Source of the DNA: Pseudomonadota bacterium
Lineage (GTDB): Bacteria > Pseudomonadota > Gammaproteobacteria > Xanthomonadales > Xanthomonadaceae
DNA: 34,034 nucleotides
NCBI GenBank assembly: GCA_023461075.1
Contig: JAEWNY010000099.1
Span: 1-34,034, forward strand
Reading direction: 5' to 3'
Positions 14,314 through 22,938 of the stretch are shown in pieces. The position numbers were made by a program, and so were the translations under genes. The notes below the pieces were generated by a model. The model ran no database searches and was not told the origin of the DNA. It saw nothing but the letters and a program-made list of their open reading frames with translations. How positions within the stretch are numbered: position 1 is the stretch's first letter; each line of letters opens with the position of its first letter.

Positions 14314-14601
14314 TGCTCCCCCGAAATGTACGGTGCCGGCCCCTGCTCCAATACCGGCGGCGCTTCGCGCCTGTCATTCCGAGTGCATGGGATACAAAGC
14401 AATTGGCGTGCCAACCCGCCGAAAAAGCCGGCGAGGGGCCATAATTGCGATTCCCGTCTCAGTTGCCGGAGCGAAGAGCGTTTGGCGGTCCCGAGGCCCA
14501 GCGCTGTCATTGCCGCCAACCGATGAGGCGAGGTCAATACCTGACGCGGGGTGGCGTTTCCCATACGCCGCAGGGTTACAGGACTTCAGATCACCCATGC
14601 C

Positions 14602-16491
14602 ATGAGCCGTCCCTTCCACCACTTCGATGTCATCGTGATCGGCGGCGGCCATGCCGGCACCGAAGCCGCGCTCGCCTCGGCGCGCGCCGGTGCGCGCACC
14701 CTGCTGCTGACCCACAACATCGAGACCGTGGGCGCGATGAGCTGCAATCCGGCGATCGGCGGGATCGGCAAGGGTCATCTGGTCCGGGAGATCGATGCCC
14801 TCGGTGGCGTGATGGCCCGTGCCGCCGATGCCGCCGGCATCCAGTGGCGCACCTTGAATGCCTCGAAAGGGCCAGCGGTGCGCGCAACGCGCGCGCAGGC
14901 CGACCGCGCGCTGTATCGCGGCTTCATCCGACGCGCGGTGGAAACGCAGGCCAACCTCACCCTGTTCCAGGCCGCGGTGGATGACCTGTTCATGGAGAAC
15001 GGCCGCGTGCGTGCGGTGATCACCAATACCGGTCTGCGTTTCGACGCGCCGGCCATCGTGCTCACCGCCGGCACCTTTCTCGCCGGCAAGATCCACATCG
15101 GCGAGACCCAATACGCCGCAGGGCGGATGGGCGATCCGCCCTCGACCGCGCTCGCCAACAAATTGCGCGACGGCGCCTTCGTGGTCGATCGGCTCAAGAC
15201 CGGCACGCCGCCGCGCATCGACGGGCGCACGCTCGATTACTCGGTGATGAGCGAGCAGCCCGGCGACGATCCGCGCCCGGTGTTCTCGCTCATGGGCTCG
15301 GAGGCCGGCCATCCGGCGCAAGTGAGCTGCTGGATCACCCACACGACCGAGCGCACGCACCAGATCATCCGCGACGCGCTGCATCGTTCGCCGCTGTATT
15401 CCGGCCAGATCGAAGGCATCGGCCCGCGCTATTGCCCCTCGATCGAGGACAAGGTGGTGCGTTTCGCCGAGAAGGCCAGCCACCAGATCTTCGTCGAGCC
15501 CGAAGGCCTGGGCGTGGTCGAGATCTATCCGAACGGCATCAGCACCTCGCTGCCGTTCGACGTGCAGCTCGAACTCGTCCGTTCGATCACCGGATTCGGG
15601 CAAGCGCACATCACCCGCCCCGGTTACGCCATCGAGTACGACTTCTTCGATCCGCGCGGTCTGAAGAGTTCCCTCGAAACCAAGGCGGTCGAAGGCCTGT
15701 TCTTCGCCGGCCAGATCAACGGGACCACCGGTTACGAGGAAGCGGCCGCGCAAGGCCTGCTCGCCGGGGTCAATGCGGCGCGATTCGTGCAGCAGAAGGA
15801 CGCGTGGTCACCGCGTCGCGACGAGGCGTATCTGGGCGTACTGGTCGATGACCTGATCACCCAGGGCACGCTGGAGCCGTACCGCATGTTCACTTCTCGC
15901 GCGGAATACCGGCTGCAGTTGCGCGAGGACAATGCCGATGCGCGGCTGACGCCGATCGGCCGCCAACTGGGCCTGGTCGATGACGCGCGTTTCGCCGCGT
16001 TCGAGGCCAAGCGCGAAGCGGTCGAGATGGAAACCACGCGGCTCAAATCGCTGTGGGCGGCGCCGAACAATGCGCTCGGCAACGCGGTCGCCCGCGACAT
16101 CGGAGTGGAAGTCAGCCGCGAAACCAGCGCGATGGATCTGCTGCGCCGGCCGGAACTCGATTACGCGACCCTGTCAAAAGTCGACGGCATCGGTCCGGCA
16201 GTCGCCGATGCCAAGGTCGCCGAGCAGGTGGAGATCGAAGCGAAATATTCCGGCTACCTCGATCGCCAGCGCGAGGAGATCGCGCGCGCGCGCCGTCACG
16301 AGGACAGCGCGATTCCAGACAGTTTCGATTACGCCGGCGTGCGCGGGCTGTCGTCGGAAGTGCTGCAGAAACTCCAGCGCGTGCGCCCGCAGACCATCGG
16401 CCAGGCGCAGCGGATTCCAGGTGTCACACCGGCCGCGGTGCAATTGTTGATCGTCCACCTGACCCGCCTGCGCCGCGAACGCGCGGCGTGA
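14602..16491 (+). CDS. mnmG: tRNA uridine-5-carboxymethylaminomethyl modification enzyme, FAD subunit
   Basis: MnmG (GidA) works with the GTPase MnmE to place a carboxymethylaminomethyl group on the wobble uridine of certain tRNAs. The 629-residue length equals that of the E. coli protein. The N-terminal FAD-binding motif IGGGHAGTEAALASARAG (about residues 14-31) is followed by ETVGAMSCNPAIGGIGKGHL, both family signatures. Further along are AGRMGDPPSTAL, LKTGTPPRIDGRT and GQINGTTGYEEAAAQG. The C-terminal helical domain that contacts MnmE and tRNA is complete. The ATG at 14602 is fixed by the FAD motif; it has no good Shine-Dalgarno. It converges on tamB with a gap of about 220 bp. mnmE is not in the window. 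Confidence 0.97.
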   Translation: MSRPFHHFDVIVIGGGHAGTEAALASARAGARTLLLTHNIETVGAMSCNPAIGGIGKGHLVREIDALGGVMARAADAAGIQWRTLNASKGPAVRATRAQADRALYRGFIRRAVETQANLTLFQAAVDDLFMENGRVRAVITNTGLRFDAPAIVLTAGTFLAGKIHIGETQYAAGRMGDPPSTALANKLRDGAFVVDRLKTGTPPRIDGRTLDYSVMSEQPGDDPRPVFSLMGSEAGHPAQVSCWITHTTERTHQIIRDALHRSPLYSGQIEGIGPRYCPSIEDKVVRFAEKASHQIFVEPEGLGVVEIYPNGISTSLPFDVQLELVRSITGFGQAHITRPGYAIEYDFFDPRGLKSSLETKAVEGLFFAGQINGTTGYEEAAAQGLLAGVNAARFVQQKDAWSPRRDEAYLGVLVDDLITQGTLEPYRMFTSRAEYRLQLREDNADARLTPIGRQLGLVDDARFAAFEAKREAVEMETTRLKSLWAAPNNALGNAVARDIGVEVSRETSAMDLLRRPELDYATLSKVDGIGPAVADAKVAEQVEIEAKYSGYLDRQREEIARARRHEDSAIPDSFDYAGVRGLSSEVLQKLQRVRPQTIGQAQRIPGVTPAAVQLLIVHLTRLRRERAA

Positions 16492-16714
16492 AGTCCGTCC
16501 AACCGGGCTTTCAATTTCCGCTTGAACCAACCCGCCGCCTAGGCTTCGACATTCGGTTGGTGCAGCTTGAGGTACCGATCACATCAATGCGGGTAGCCAG
16601 TTCCTGCTGCCACACGAGCAGGCTCACGGCGGTGCCCCTAGCATTGCGAGAGCGGAATCCTGCGCCGCGCTACGAGGGCGCCATTGAGAATGATCAAATG
16701 CGGAGGAAGGCCGC

Positions 16715-19700
16715 TCAGCGTTCCGTGCGCCAGTTCACCGAACCCTTGTTCTCGACCGTGCTCGATTCGATGGTGATGTCGAAGCCGCGGCGCAACAGGT
16801 ATTTCAATGTCAGCACCTGGCCGGTGCCGAGCAGCGAGACGCCATAGCCGACATACAACCGCGGCGAGAGATACTTGCCGATGCCGAACACGCTGCCGCC
16901 GAGCGTGCTGGACTGGATCACGCCGGCATCGTCCAGGCCGATGCGGGTGAACAATTGCGAAGCCAGCATGCTGCCGCCGGCGTTCAAAGCCGCCGAGGCC
17001 GCACTGACCTGACGGCCCTCGTCGTCGCTGGCGGACGAGAGCGAGCGCCCGAGCGCGAGATAGGCCAGGGCTTCGGACTGGTCCATCGCCGGATCGGCCC
17101 AGACCTCCGCCTGCGGCGCGGTGGCGCGGCCGGTGACGCGAATGCCGGCGGTGACATTGCCCACCTCGCGTTGCGCACGGATGTCCAGCAGCGGGTTGGC
17201 GATCGGATCGTTGCTCCAGATCAGCCGCCCGGTCTCGATGTCGAGGCGCTGGCCGTAGGCGGTGTAGCGCCCATCCACGGTCAGCCTGCCATTCGCCCTC
17301 ATCTCGGTGCCGGGACGCGCCAGCACGCGCAGGCTGCCGCCGAGCTGGCCATCCAGCCCGAAGCCACGCATGCGCACGTCATCGCCCAGCACCACGTTGA
17401 GGTCAAGGTCCATGCCGGTGCTGGCGGTGCGCGTCGGGTTGACCGGGTCCAGCACCACCACGTCGGATGAGCGCGCCACGCCATCATCCAGCCGCTCCAG
17501 GTCCATCTGCGCCGAGGGCACGGTCACCTGCCCGCTGACCCGCATCGGCTGGCCGGGCTGGATGCGCAAGGTGACGTTCGGGTCGACCACCGCGCGCAGG
17601 TCGCGGGTATCGGAGAGCAGCACGTTGCTGCCGCGCACGTTCAACACCACCGGCGTGTCCTGTCCGCGCCAGCCGAGCGTGCCGTCGATGTTGAGGACGC
17701 CCTCGCCCGAGCGCACGCTGCCACTCAGGCGGGCATTGCCATCTGCCTGCGCGCTCAGGCGCAGGTTGCCCTGGGTGAGCACGAGGCCATAAGCCGGCAC
17801 TTCCGCGCGCAGGTTGGCAAGCGTGGCATTGCCGCCGATCGCCGGATTGCCGCGGGTGCCGGTCAGCGTGATGAGGCCGTTGACCGTGCCGGTCGGATCG
17901 ACGATGTCGGGCACGAAGGCTTCCAGCCACGACAGGTCGCGCATGTCGAGGTCGATGTTGCCTGCCAGCGGCGCGAATTCGTCCCAACCGGTGTCGATGC
18001 GTGCAGCAACCCGCCCATTGCCGCTGATTCCGGTGGTGAGCGTGCCGTTGATCCGCTGCGGGTCGAAGCGCGCATCCAGCACCAGCGCGTTGTAGGTCAG
18101 CAGGCCGTCGGTGCGGCGATCACCCAGCTGCAATCCGCCCGACGCCGAGCGCACCTGCGCGGTGCCGGCCCAGCTTTCGCCGACCGGGCGCACCTGGGCG
18201 GTCAGGTCGATGCTCCCATCCAGCGTCCAGGTCTTGCCGTCCTCGCGCGGCGGCAGCCATGGCGCCGCCAAGGCCAGTGGCAAGCCATTGCCGCGGATGT
18301 CGATGCCGCGACCGGGCCATTGCCCACCGGCGCACAATTGGCCACCGCCGCTGGAAGCAAAGCATCCCTGTGTCAATGTCCAGGCACTTCCGCGCTGGGC
18401 AAAACCGAGCGGCGCCTGCAGGCGCCAGCTGGCGCCCTTCGGCGGCTGGTAATCCAGCATCGCCAACTGACCCGACCAATCCTGCCCGCGCCGCAGCGCG
18501 CTGCCGGCCAGTTGCACATTGCCCATCGCCCCGCGCGCATCGCCTTCCAGCCGCAGGTTCTCGATCGCGCCCGTGGCGTGCGCCTGCAGGGTGTCGAGGG
18601 CGATCCCGGCCTGGATGCCGCGCGCATCGATGCGCAGGTCGCCGCCGTTGCCCTGCCACGGCAGTCGGCCGCGCGCGACGACGCTGTCGGCGCGATAGTC
18701 GCCATAACGCACACCACTGCCGGTGATGTCGGCATCGATGTCGAAGGCGGTGCGCGGACCGCGCAGCTGCACCTGTCCGTTCAACACACCCGAAGCACTC
18801 GGCAGCAGGTCGTTCAACTGCAGCGGGCTGAAACGCGCATCCACATCGATGCGTTGGCCGATGTGGCCGCGCGCATCGACACGGCTGCTGCCGAGCGTCA
18901 ACGCGACATCGCCGGAATATTCCTCGCCGCGCACCTGCAACTGGCCGCGACCGCCGAGCGCACGTCCGCGCAACTGGCCGCCGAGGTCGCGCACGTCGAC
19001 ATCCGCGCTGATGCTGTTGCGTGCATCGATCCCGCCCGACGTGTTGATCCGGCCGTTCACCGCGCCCGGCCAGTCAGGCAAGAAATAGCCGGGATCGAAG
19101 CCGGCCAGCCGCGCATCCAGCCGCCATTGGGTGGCCGGAGTGACATCGACCCGCCCGCTCGCATCCAGCCGGCCCTGCGGCATCACCGCGCGCAGGCTGT
19201 TGATGGTGAGGCCGCGTGCATCGCCCGCACCATCCAGATTGACGTCGGCGCGCTCGTTGCCGCGCTGCAACTGCGCGCGACCGATCACCGCCCAGGCCTC
19301 GCGGGTCCCGGCCACGCCGAAATCGCCGCCACCGGCGATCTGCGTGGTGCCTTGCGCATCGCGCCACCGCAGGCCACGCGCATTCGCCGCGAACTTGAAC
19401 TGCGCCATCTCCTGCTTGAAAGTGCCGCTGCCGTTGAGGGTGATGCGGCCATCCAGCGCATCGATCACCAATGGCTGCGCATGCAGGGTCTGCTCGCGCA
19501 ATTGCAGCTGCGAGGGCTGCACGACGACGCGGTTGTCGCCCTGCTGCCACTCGCCGCGCAGATTGGCGCTGCCGCCGACGCCATCGCCGCGGGCACTGAA
19601 GCGCATCAGCGTGCCGCCGGATTGACCGGTGAACACCGCCGGGTCGAGGCCCTCGCTGCTGGCGCGCAAAGTCCAGCGTGCATTTTCCGCAGGCTGGCCA

Positions 19701-20662
19701 TCGGCCGGCGGACGCAGGCTGATCGTCGCGCGCAACGGCGCGGGTGCGCGGCCGCCGACGAACACGTCCATGTTGTCCAGGTCGCCGCGCGCGATCAGGC
19801 CGATGCGGCCGGCGGTGCGCCCCGCCGGTGCCGGGAACACCGCGGTGGCAGTCAAGTCGGTGGCGTAGTTGTCGCCGGGTGCGTACCGGCCATGGATGTT
19901 GAAGCGCCCACGGTCGCTCTGCACATCGACATGCTCGACCGTCAGCTGCCCGCTTTCCGCCCGCAGCCCGCCACGCAGGGTCCGGATGTCGATGGTCGGC
20001 TCGCCGGCGCTGGTCACCCGCAGGCCATTGATGCGGATGGTGTCGGCCTCGATCGCCAGCGGCGGTTCGATGCGAGGCAGCACATCCGGCCATTTCGGCA
20101 GCTCGAACGGCTTGTCCTCGCCGACGATGTCGAGCGTCGAGCCATCGACATCCAGTGCGTCCAGTCGCAGCTTGCGGCCCAGCAACGGACGGATGCTCGG
20201 ATTGAGCGTGACCGTCTTTGCGGTGAACAGCGTGGTGCGCCGGTCCTTGCAGGTGGCGAAGGTCGCGTTGACCGGGCGATCCTCATCGGCGCAGGTGGCC
20301 CAGGTGAAGCGCACGCCATGCAGGCTCAAAGGGCCACTGGCCGGGCCTTCGGCCGAATCCCAGCTCAGCGAGGCATTGGCCGGCAACGCAGCCACGATCC
20401 GCGCCAGCAACACGTTGCGCCCGCCGACAGTGGTCAACAGCCACCATGCCAGCGCGGCCACCAGTACCACCAGCAGCAGGGTGCCGAGGCCGCTGCGGAT
20501 CGCCACCTTGCGCTGGCGGCGGCGGCGCAGTTTTTTCAGCTCCGACAGGCGTTCTTCGCGTTGTCGCGGCGTCGCGTCATCGGCCAGCGGATCGAGCCCG
20601 TAGCGGCGATAGCGCGCGTAGCGTTCGCGCCAAGTCGGGCGCGCACCGCCGCTGCGGCTCAC
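16715..20662 (-). CDS. tamB: Translocation and assembly module subunit TamB
   Basis: TamB is a very long inner-membrane-anchored periplasmic protein. It spans to the outer-membrane protein TamA and helps assemble some outer-membrane proteins and move phospholipids. This one has 1,315 residues. There is a basic cytoplasmic N-terminus, then one transmembrane helix at about residues 57-79 (GTLLLVVLVAALAWWLL). A long repetitive beta-rich body follows, and the conserved C-terminal TamB domain (about the last 350 residues) includes SLSSASDDEG and GIGKYLSPRLYVGYGVSL. The ATG overlaps the tamA stop by four bases (ATGA). E. coli TamB is of similar size. The unusually basic and long N-terminal cytoplasmic part (about 55 residues) is a mild oddity. 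Confidence 0.95.
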   Translation of the reverse strand: MSRSGGARPTWRERYARYRRYGLDPLADDATPRQREERLSELKKLRRRRQRKVAIRSGLGTLLLVVLVAALAWWLLTTVGGRNVLLARIVAALPANASLSWDSAEGPASGPLSLHGVRFTWATCADEDRPVNATFATCKDRRTTLFTAKTVTLNPSIRPLLGRKLRLDALDVDGSTLDIVGEDKPFELPKWPDVLPRIEPPLAIEADTIRINGLRVTSAGEPTIDIRTLRGGLRAESGQLTVEHVDVQSDRGRFNIHGRYAPGDNYATDLTATAVFPAPAGRTAGRIGLIARGDLDNMDVFVGGRAPAPLRATISLRPPADGQPAENARWTLRASSEGLDPAVFTGQSGGTLMRFSARGDGVGGSANLRGEWQQGDNRVVVQPSQLQLREQTLHAQPLVIDALDGRITLNGSGTFKQEMAQFKFAANARGLRWRDAQGTTQIAGGGDFGVAGTREAWAVIGRAQLQRGNERADVNLDGAGDARGLTINSLRAVMPQGRLDASGRVDVTPATQWRLDARLAGFDPGYFLPDWPGAVNGRINTSGGIDARNSISADVDVRDLGGQLRGRALGGRGQLQVRGEEYSGDVALTLGSSRVDARGHIGQRIDVDARFSPLQLNDLLPSASGVLNGQVQLRGPRTAFDIDADITGSGVRYGDYRADSVVARGRLPWQGNGGDLRIDARGIQAGIALDTLQAHATGAIENLRLEGDARGAMGNVQLAGSALRRGQDWSGQLAMLDYQPPKGASWRLQAPLGFAQRGSAWTLTQGCFASSGGGQLCAGGQWPGRGIDIRGNGLPLALAAPWLPPREDGKTWTLDGSIDLTAQVRPVGESWAGTAQVRSASGGLQLGDRRTDGLLTYNALVLDARFDPQRINGTLTTGISGNGRVAARIDTGWDEFAPLAGNIDLDMRDLSWLEAFVPDIVDPTGTVNGLITLTGTRGNPAIGGNATLANLRAEVPAYGLVLTQGNLRLSAQADGNARLSGSVRSGEGVLNIDGTLGWRGQDTPVVLNVRGSNVLLSDTRDLRAVVDPNVTLRIQPGQPMRVSGQVTVPSAQMDLERLDDGVARSSDVVVLDPVNPTRTASTGMDLDLNVVLGDDVRMRGFGLDGQLGGSLRVLARPGTEMRANGRLTVDGRYTAYGQRLDIETGRLIWSNDPIANPLLDIRAQREVGNVTAGIRVTGRATAPQAEVWADPAMDQSEALAYLALGRSLSSASDDEGRQVSAASAALNAGGSMLASQLFTRIGLDDAGVIQSSTLGGSVFGIGKYLSPRLYVGYGVSLLGTGQVLTLKYLLRRGFDITIESSTVENKGSVNWRTER

Positions 20663-22443
20663 AGTTCCGCCCCCAATCCGAAATAGATCTGGAACGAGGA
20701 ATCAGGCTCATCCAGCCCGCGCGCGATGTCGATGCGCAGCGGCCCGACCGGCGACTTCCAGCGCACGCCGACGCCGACGCCGGTACGCCAATCCGGGCGG
20801 TCATCGAACGCGGTACCGCTGTCCACGAACACCGCCGCGCCCCAGGCCGGGGTGAAGTAGCGTTCGAATTCCACGCTGGCGGTGGCCACGTTCTTGGCGC
20901 CGATCGCGAAACGCTGGCCGCGCGTGCCGCCATCCACGCGCGGTCCCACTTCGCGCCATGCGTAACCGCGGATGCTGCGGTCGCCGCCCGCGTAGAAGCG
21001 CAGGCTCGGCGGGATCTGCACCAGCGATTCGGTCCAGGTATGGCCCAGCTCGCCGCGCACCAGCAGGCGGTTGGCATCGCCCAGGCCCTTGAACCAGCGC
21101 GCGCCGACATGCGCCTGCGCGAAGCTGGCATTCGAACCCACCCCTTCCACGCCGCCACGCAGCATCAGGTTGCCGCCGAGCCCGTTGCGCGGATACAGCC
21201 GGTTGTCGACATCGACATATTCCGCGCGCAACGACGGAAAGGTATAGGTGGCATAGGTGTAGAGCGGCGCGGTGGTCGGGTCGTCGTCCTGCGCGTACTG
21301 GTAGGCCCAGCGTTCGCGCAGCGCGTGCACCGATGCGATCGCGGTCAGGTACTGGTTGACCTCGCCGCTGCGGCTGGCCACGAACTCCAGCCGGCGGGTG
21401 TCGATGTAATCGTTCTGCTCGTCGGCGGCCTGCAGGCTGGCGGTGTACCAGCCATCCAGCCAGCGGAACGCGGGGATGCGGTATTGCAAGGTAAGCGTCT
21501 TGCGTTTCTGTGCGTAATCGAGCTGGGCAAGCGCCTTGTGCCCGCGCTTGTTGAGGTAGCGGCGTTCGGCGCCCGCGGTGAAACCGGCGCCGCTGTCGGT
21601 GCCATAGGACAGGCCGAGGTTGTAGACACTGCGCTTGGCCGGAGTCAGCGTGACCTCGACCGGCACCAGGTAGTCGACCGCTTCCTGTGGCTTGGGGTTG
21701 ATGTCGATGCGCGAGAAATAGTCGAGCGACACCAGCGAGCGACGCAGCCGGTCAAGGCGGCCCTGGTGGTAATACTCGCCCTCGTTCCAGTAGATCAGCT
21801 TCTCCAGCAGTTCCGGATGGATGATTTCGTTCGGCGCCTGGGTGAAGGTAACCGTGCCCATGTCGTAGCGCAGGCCGCTGTCCCAGCCCAGGTCGATGTC
21901 GGCGGCGTTCTGTGCACGCGTCACCTCGACCCGATGGGCGATGAAATCGGCATCGAAATAACCGCGTTCGGCCAGCCGGCGGGTGATCCGCGCCTTGCTC
22001 GCCTCGTACTGCGGATGGGTGAACACTTCGCCCGGTTTCGGGATGAAGGCATCGACTTCTTCCTGCAGGTAGCGGTCCTCGCCGCCCTCGTTGGTGATGC
22101 GGACGTTCTCGTTGCGCACGCGCACCGGCTCGCCCGGCTGCACGCGGATCGTGACCACCAGCGCTTCGGTCGCACCCGAGGAGCCGACATCGATCGTCGG
22201 CGAGTAGTAGCCGAACGGCTCAAGCGCTTCGCGGGTCTCTTCCTGGGCCACTTCCAGCAGGTAGTCGAGCCGGCGCCGGGTAATGGTGCGCTCGAGCGCG
22301 TCCTCCAGCGCCAGATTGACGCGGACGTTCTCGGTCATCGCCTCGTCCAGGCCCTCGATGTCGATGCGCGCGATCTTCTCGGCGCGCGCGGCAAACGGCG
22401 CGGCCAGACAGGCGCAGAGGATGACGAGGCGGGGGAGCGTCAT
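20659..22443 (-). CDS. tamA: Translocation and assembly module subunit TamA (Omp85 family)
   Basis: TamA is an outer-membrane Omp85-family barrel with periplasmic POTRA domains. The 594-residue protein starts with a signal peptide (MTLPRLVILCACLAAPFAARA, cleaved about residue 21). POTRA-like repeats follow to about residue 240, then a 16-strand-type barrel. The Omp85 signature appears as RFYAGGDRSIRGYAW, whose RGY tip contacts the barrel interior. The protein ends in GLGAEL rather than in the terminal aromatic residue common in outer-membrane barrels. The ATG at 22443 was chosen because it begins the signal peptide; the frame extends to 22482. It is coupled to tamB by a four-base overlap. Confidence 0.94.
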   Translation of the reverse strand: MTLPRLVILCACLAAPFAARAEKIARIDIEGLDEAMTENVRVNLALEDALERTITRRRLDYLLEVAQEETREALEPFGYYSPTIDVGSSGATEALVVTIRVQPGEPVRVRNENVRITNEGGEDRYLQEEVDAFIPKPGEVFTHPQYEASKARITRRLAERGYFDADFIAHRVEVTRAQNAADIDLGWDSGLRYDMGTVTFTQAPNEIIHPELLEKLIYWNEGEYYHQGRLDRLRRSLVSLDYFSRIDINPKPQEAVDYLVPVEVTLTPAKRSVYNLGLSYGTDSGAGFTAGAERRYLNKRGHKALAQLDYAQKRKTLTLQYRIPAFRWLDGWYTASLQAADEQNDYIDTRRLEFVASRSGEVNQYLTAIASVHALRERWAYQYAQDDDPTTAPLYTYATYTFPSLRAEYVDVDNRLYPRNGLGGNLMLRGGVEGVGSNASFAQAHVGARWFKGLGDANRLLVRGELGHTWTESLVQIPPSLRFYAGGDRSIRGYAWREVGPRVDGGTRGQRFAIGAKNVATASVEFERYFTPAWGAAVFVDSGTAFDDRPDWRTGVGVGVRWKSPVGPLRIDIARGLDEPDSSFQIYFGLGAEL

Positions 22444-22509
22444 CCGCCAAGGATAACCGCGTATCGTCAAGGTTCCGGTCACGCCAGCTGAATCATCCGC
22501 AGCGGCCGG

Positions 22510-22935
22510 TCACGCCCGCTCCCAATCAGCGATCGGGCCCGCGACCGACTTGAACGAAGGATGCAGCGCAGGCTTGGCCTCCCGCCATCGCGCATGTAGC
22601 GCCGGATTGCGTTGAGCCAGCTTGGCCAGCAGGTGCGACCACTCGTGCGCGAGTTGCCCTTCACTGACCTCGATCACCGCCACGTCGATGCGTGCATCCA
22701 GCTTGCTGCGGTCGAAGTTGTAGCCGCGTGCGTCGGCTTCGTCCGCCACCGCGTGCAGGTAGGCATCGATCGCAGTGAGCGACTCATCATGCGACTGGAA
22801 GCGCTGCAGCTGCGGGTGGTGGCGATAGCCCTTCGTCTTGCCGCCCAACACCTTGCGCGCAAGCAGGCCCTCGCGCCACAGCGCTACCAGACCCTGCGGG
22901 TCGAGGTGGCGCGGATGCAGCGACCACAGCCGCAC
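22510..22935 (-). CDS. Pyrimidine dimer DNA glycosylase / endonuclease V family protein
   Basis: The 141-residue protein begins MRLWSLHPRHLDPQGLVALW and continues with GKTKGYRHHPQLQRF and the C-terminal HPSF..VAGPIADWE pattern. These match the small bacterial proteins grouped with T4 endonuclease V (pyrimidine dimer DNA glycosylase). Such enzymes cut the glycosyl bond at UV-induced pyrimidine dimers and may nick the abasic site. Activity of most chromosomal members is inferred rather than shown. It starts three bases after the glyS stop and lies 66 bases upstream of the tamA start on the same strand, so it is probably read from the glyQS transcript. Family recognition is from memory of the sequence pattern. 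Confidence 0.75.
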   Translation of the reverse strand: MRLWSLHPRHLDPQGLVALWREGLLARKVLGGKTKGYRHHPQLQRFQSHDESLTAIDAYLHAVADEADARGYNFDRSKLDARIDVAVIEVSEGQLAHEWSHLLAKLAQRNPALHARWREAKPALHPSFKSVAGPIADWERA

Positions 22936-22938
22936 CGG

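Larger units (their letters stand above)
14125..14601. other. 477-bp intergenic region before mnmG: no convincing gene, two strong RNA structures
   Basis: No open frame here has a credible start or family resemblance. The 129-residue minus-strand frame at 14175-14564 runs straight through a terminator. The region holds a long plus-strand hairpin (14183-14241), a minus-strand terminator (14273-14313), a smaller stem with an AAAAA loop near 14417-14434, and a CATAAT hexamer (about 14440-14445) that could be a -10 for mnmG. No known RNA class (6S, SRP, RNase P, tmRNA) was recognised. Confidence 0.6.

Noticed and set aside
14175..14564. 129-codon minus-strand frame before mnmG
   Set aside because: It runs through the rho-independent terminator on the same strand and shows no family, so it is not a gene.
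14314..14600. Possible 6S, SRP, RNase P or tmRNA gene on the minus strand
   Set aside because: None of the conserved cores of these RNAs could be found by eye. Only an unclassified small RNA remains as a possibility.
16492..16714. Gene or RNA in the mnmG-tamB gap
   Set aside because: Only a weak 7-bp inverted repeat (ACCAACC/GGTTGGT) was seen. There was no ribosome site, no T-run and no family resemblance.
16955..20686. Long plus-strand frames (171, 161 and 788 codons) opposite tamB
   Set aside because: They are antisense shadows of tamB, produced by the third-position GC bias of a very GC-rich gene. tamB has clear domains and coupling to tamA.
20446..22491. 681-codon plus-strand frame opposite tamA
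   Set aside because: Antisense shadow of tamA. The translation has no domain and is the low-complexity Arg/Gln/Val/Ala type typical of such shadows.
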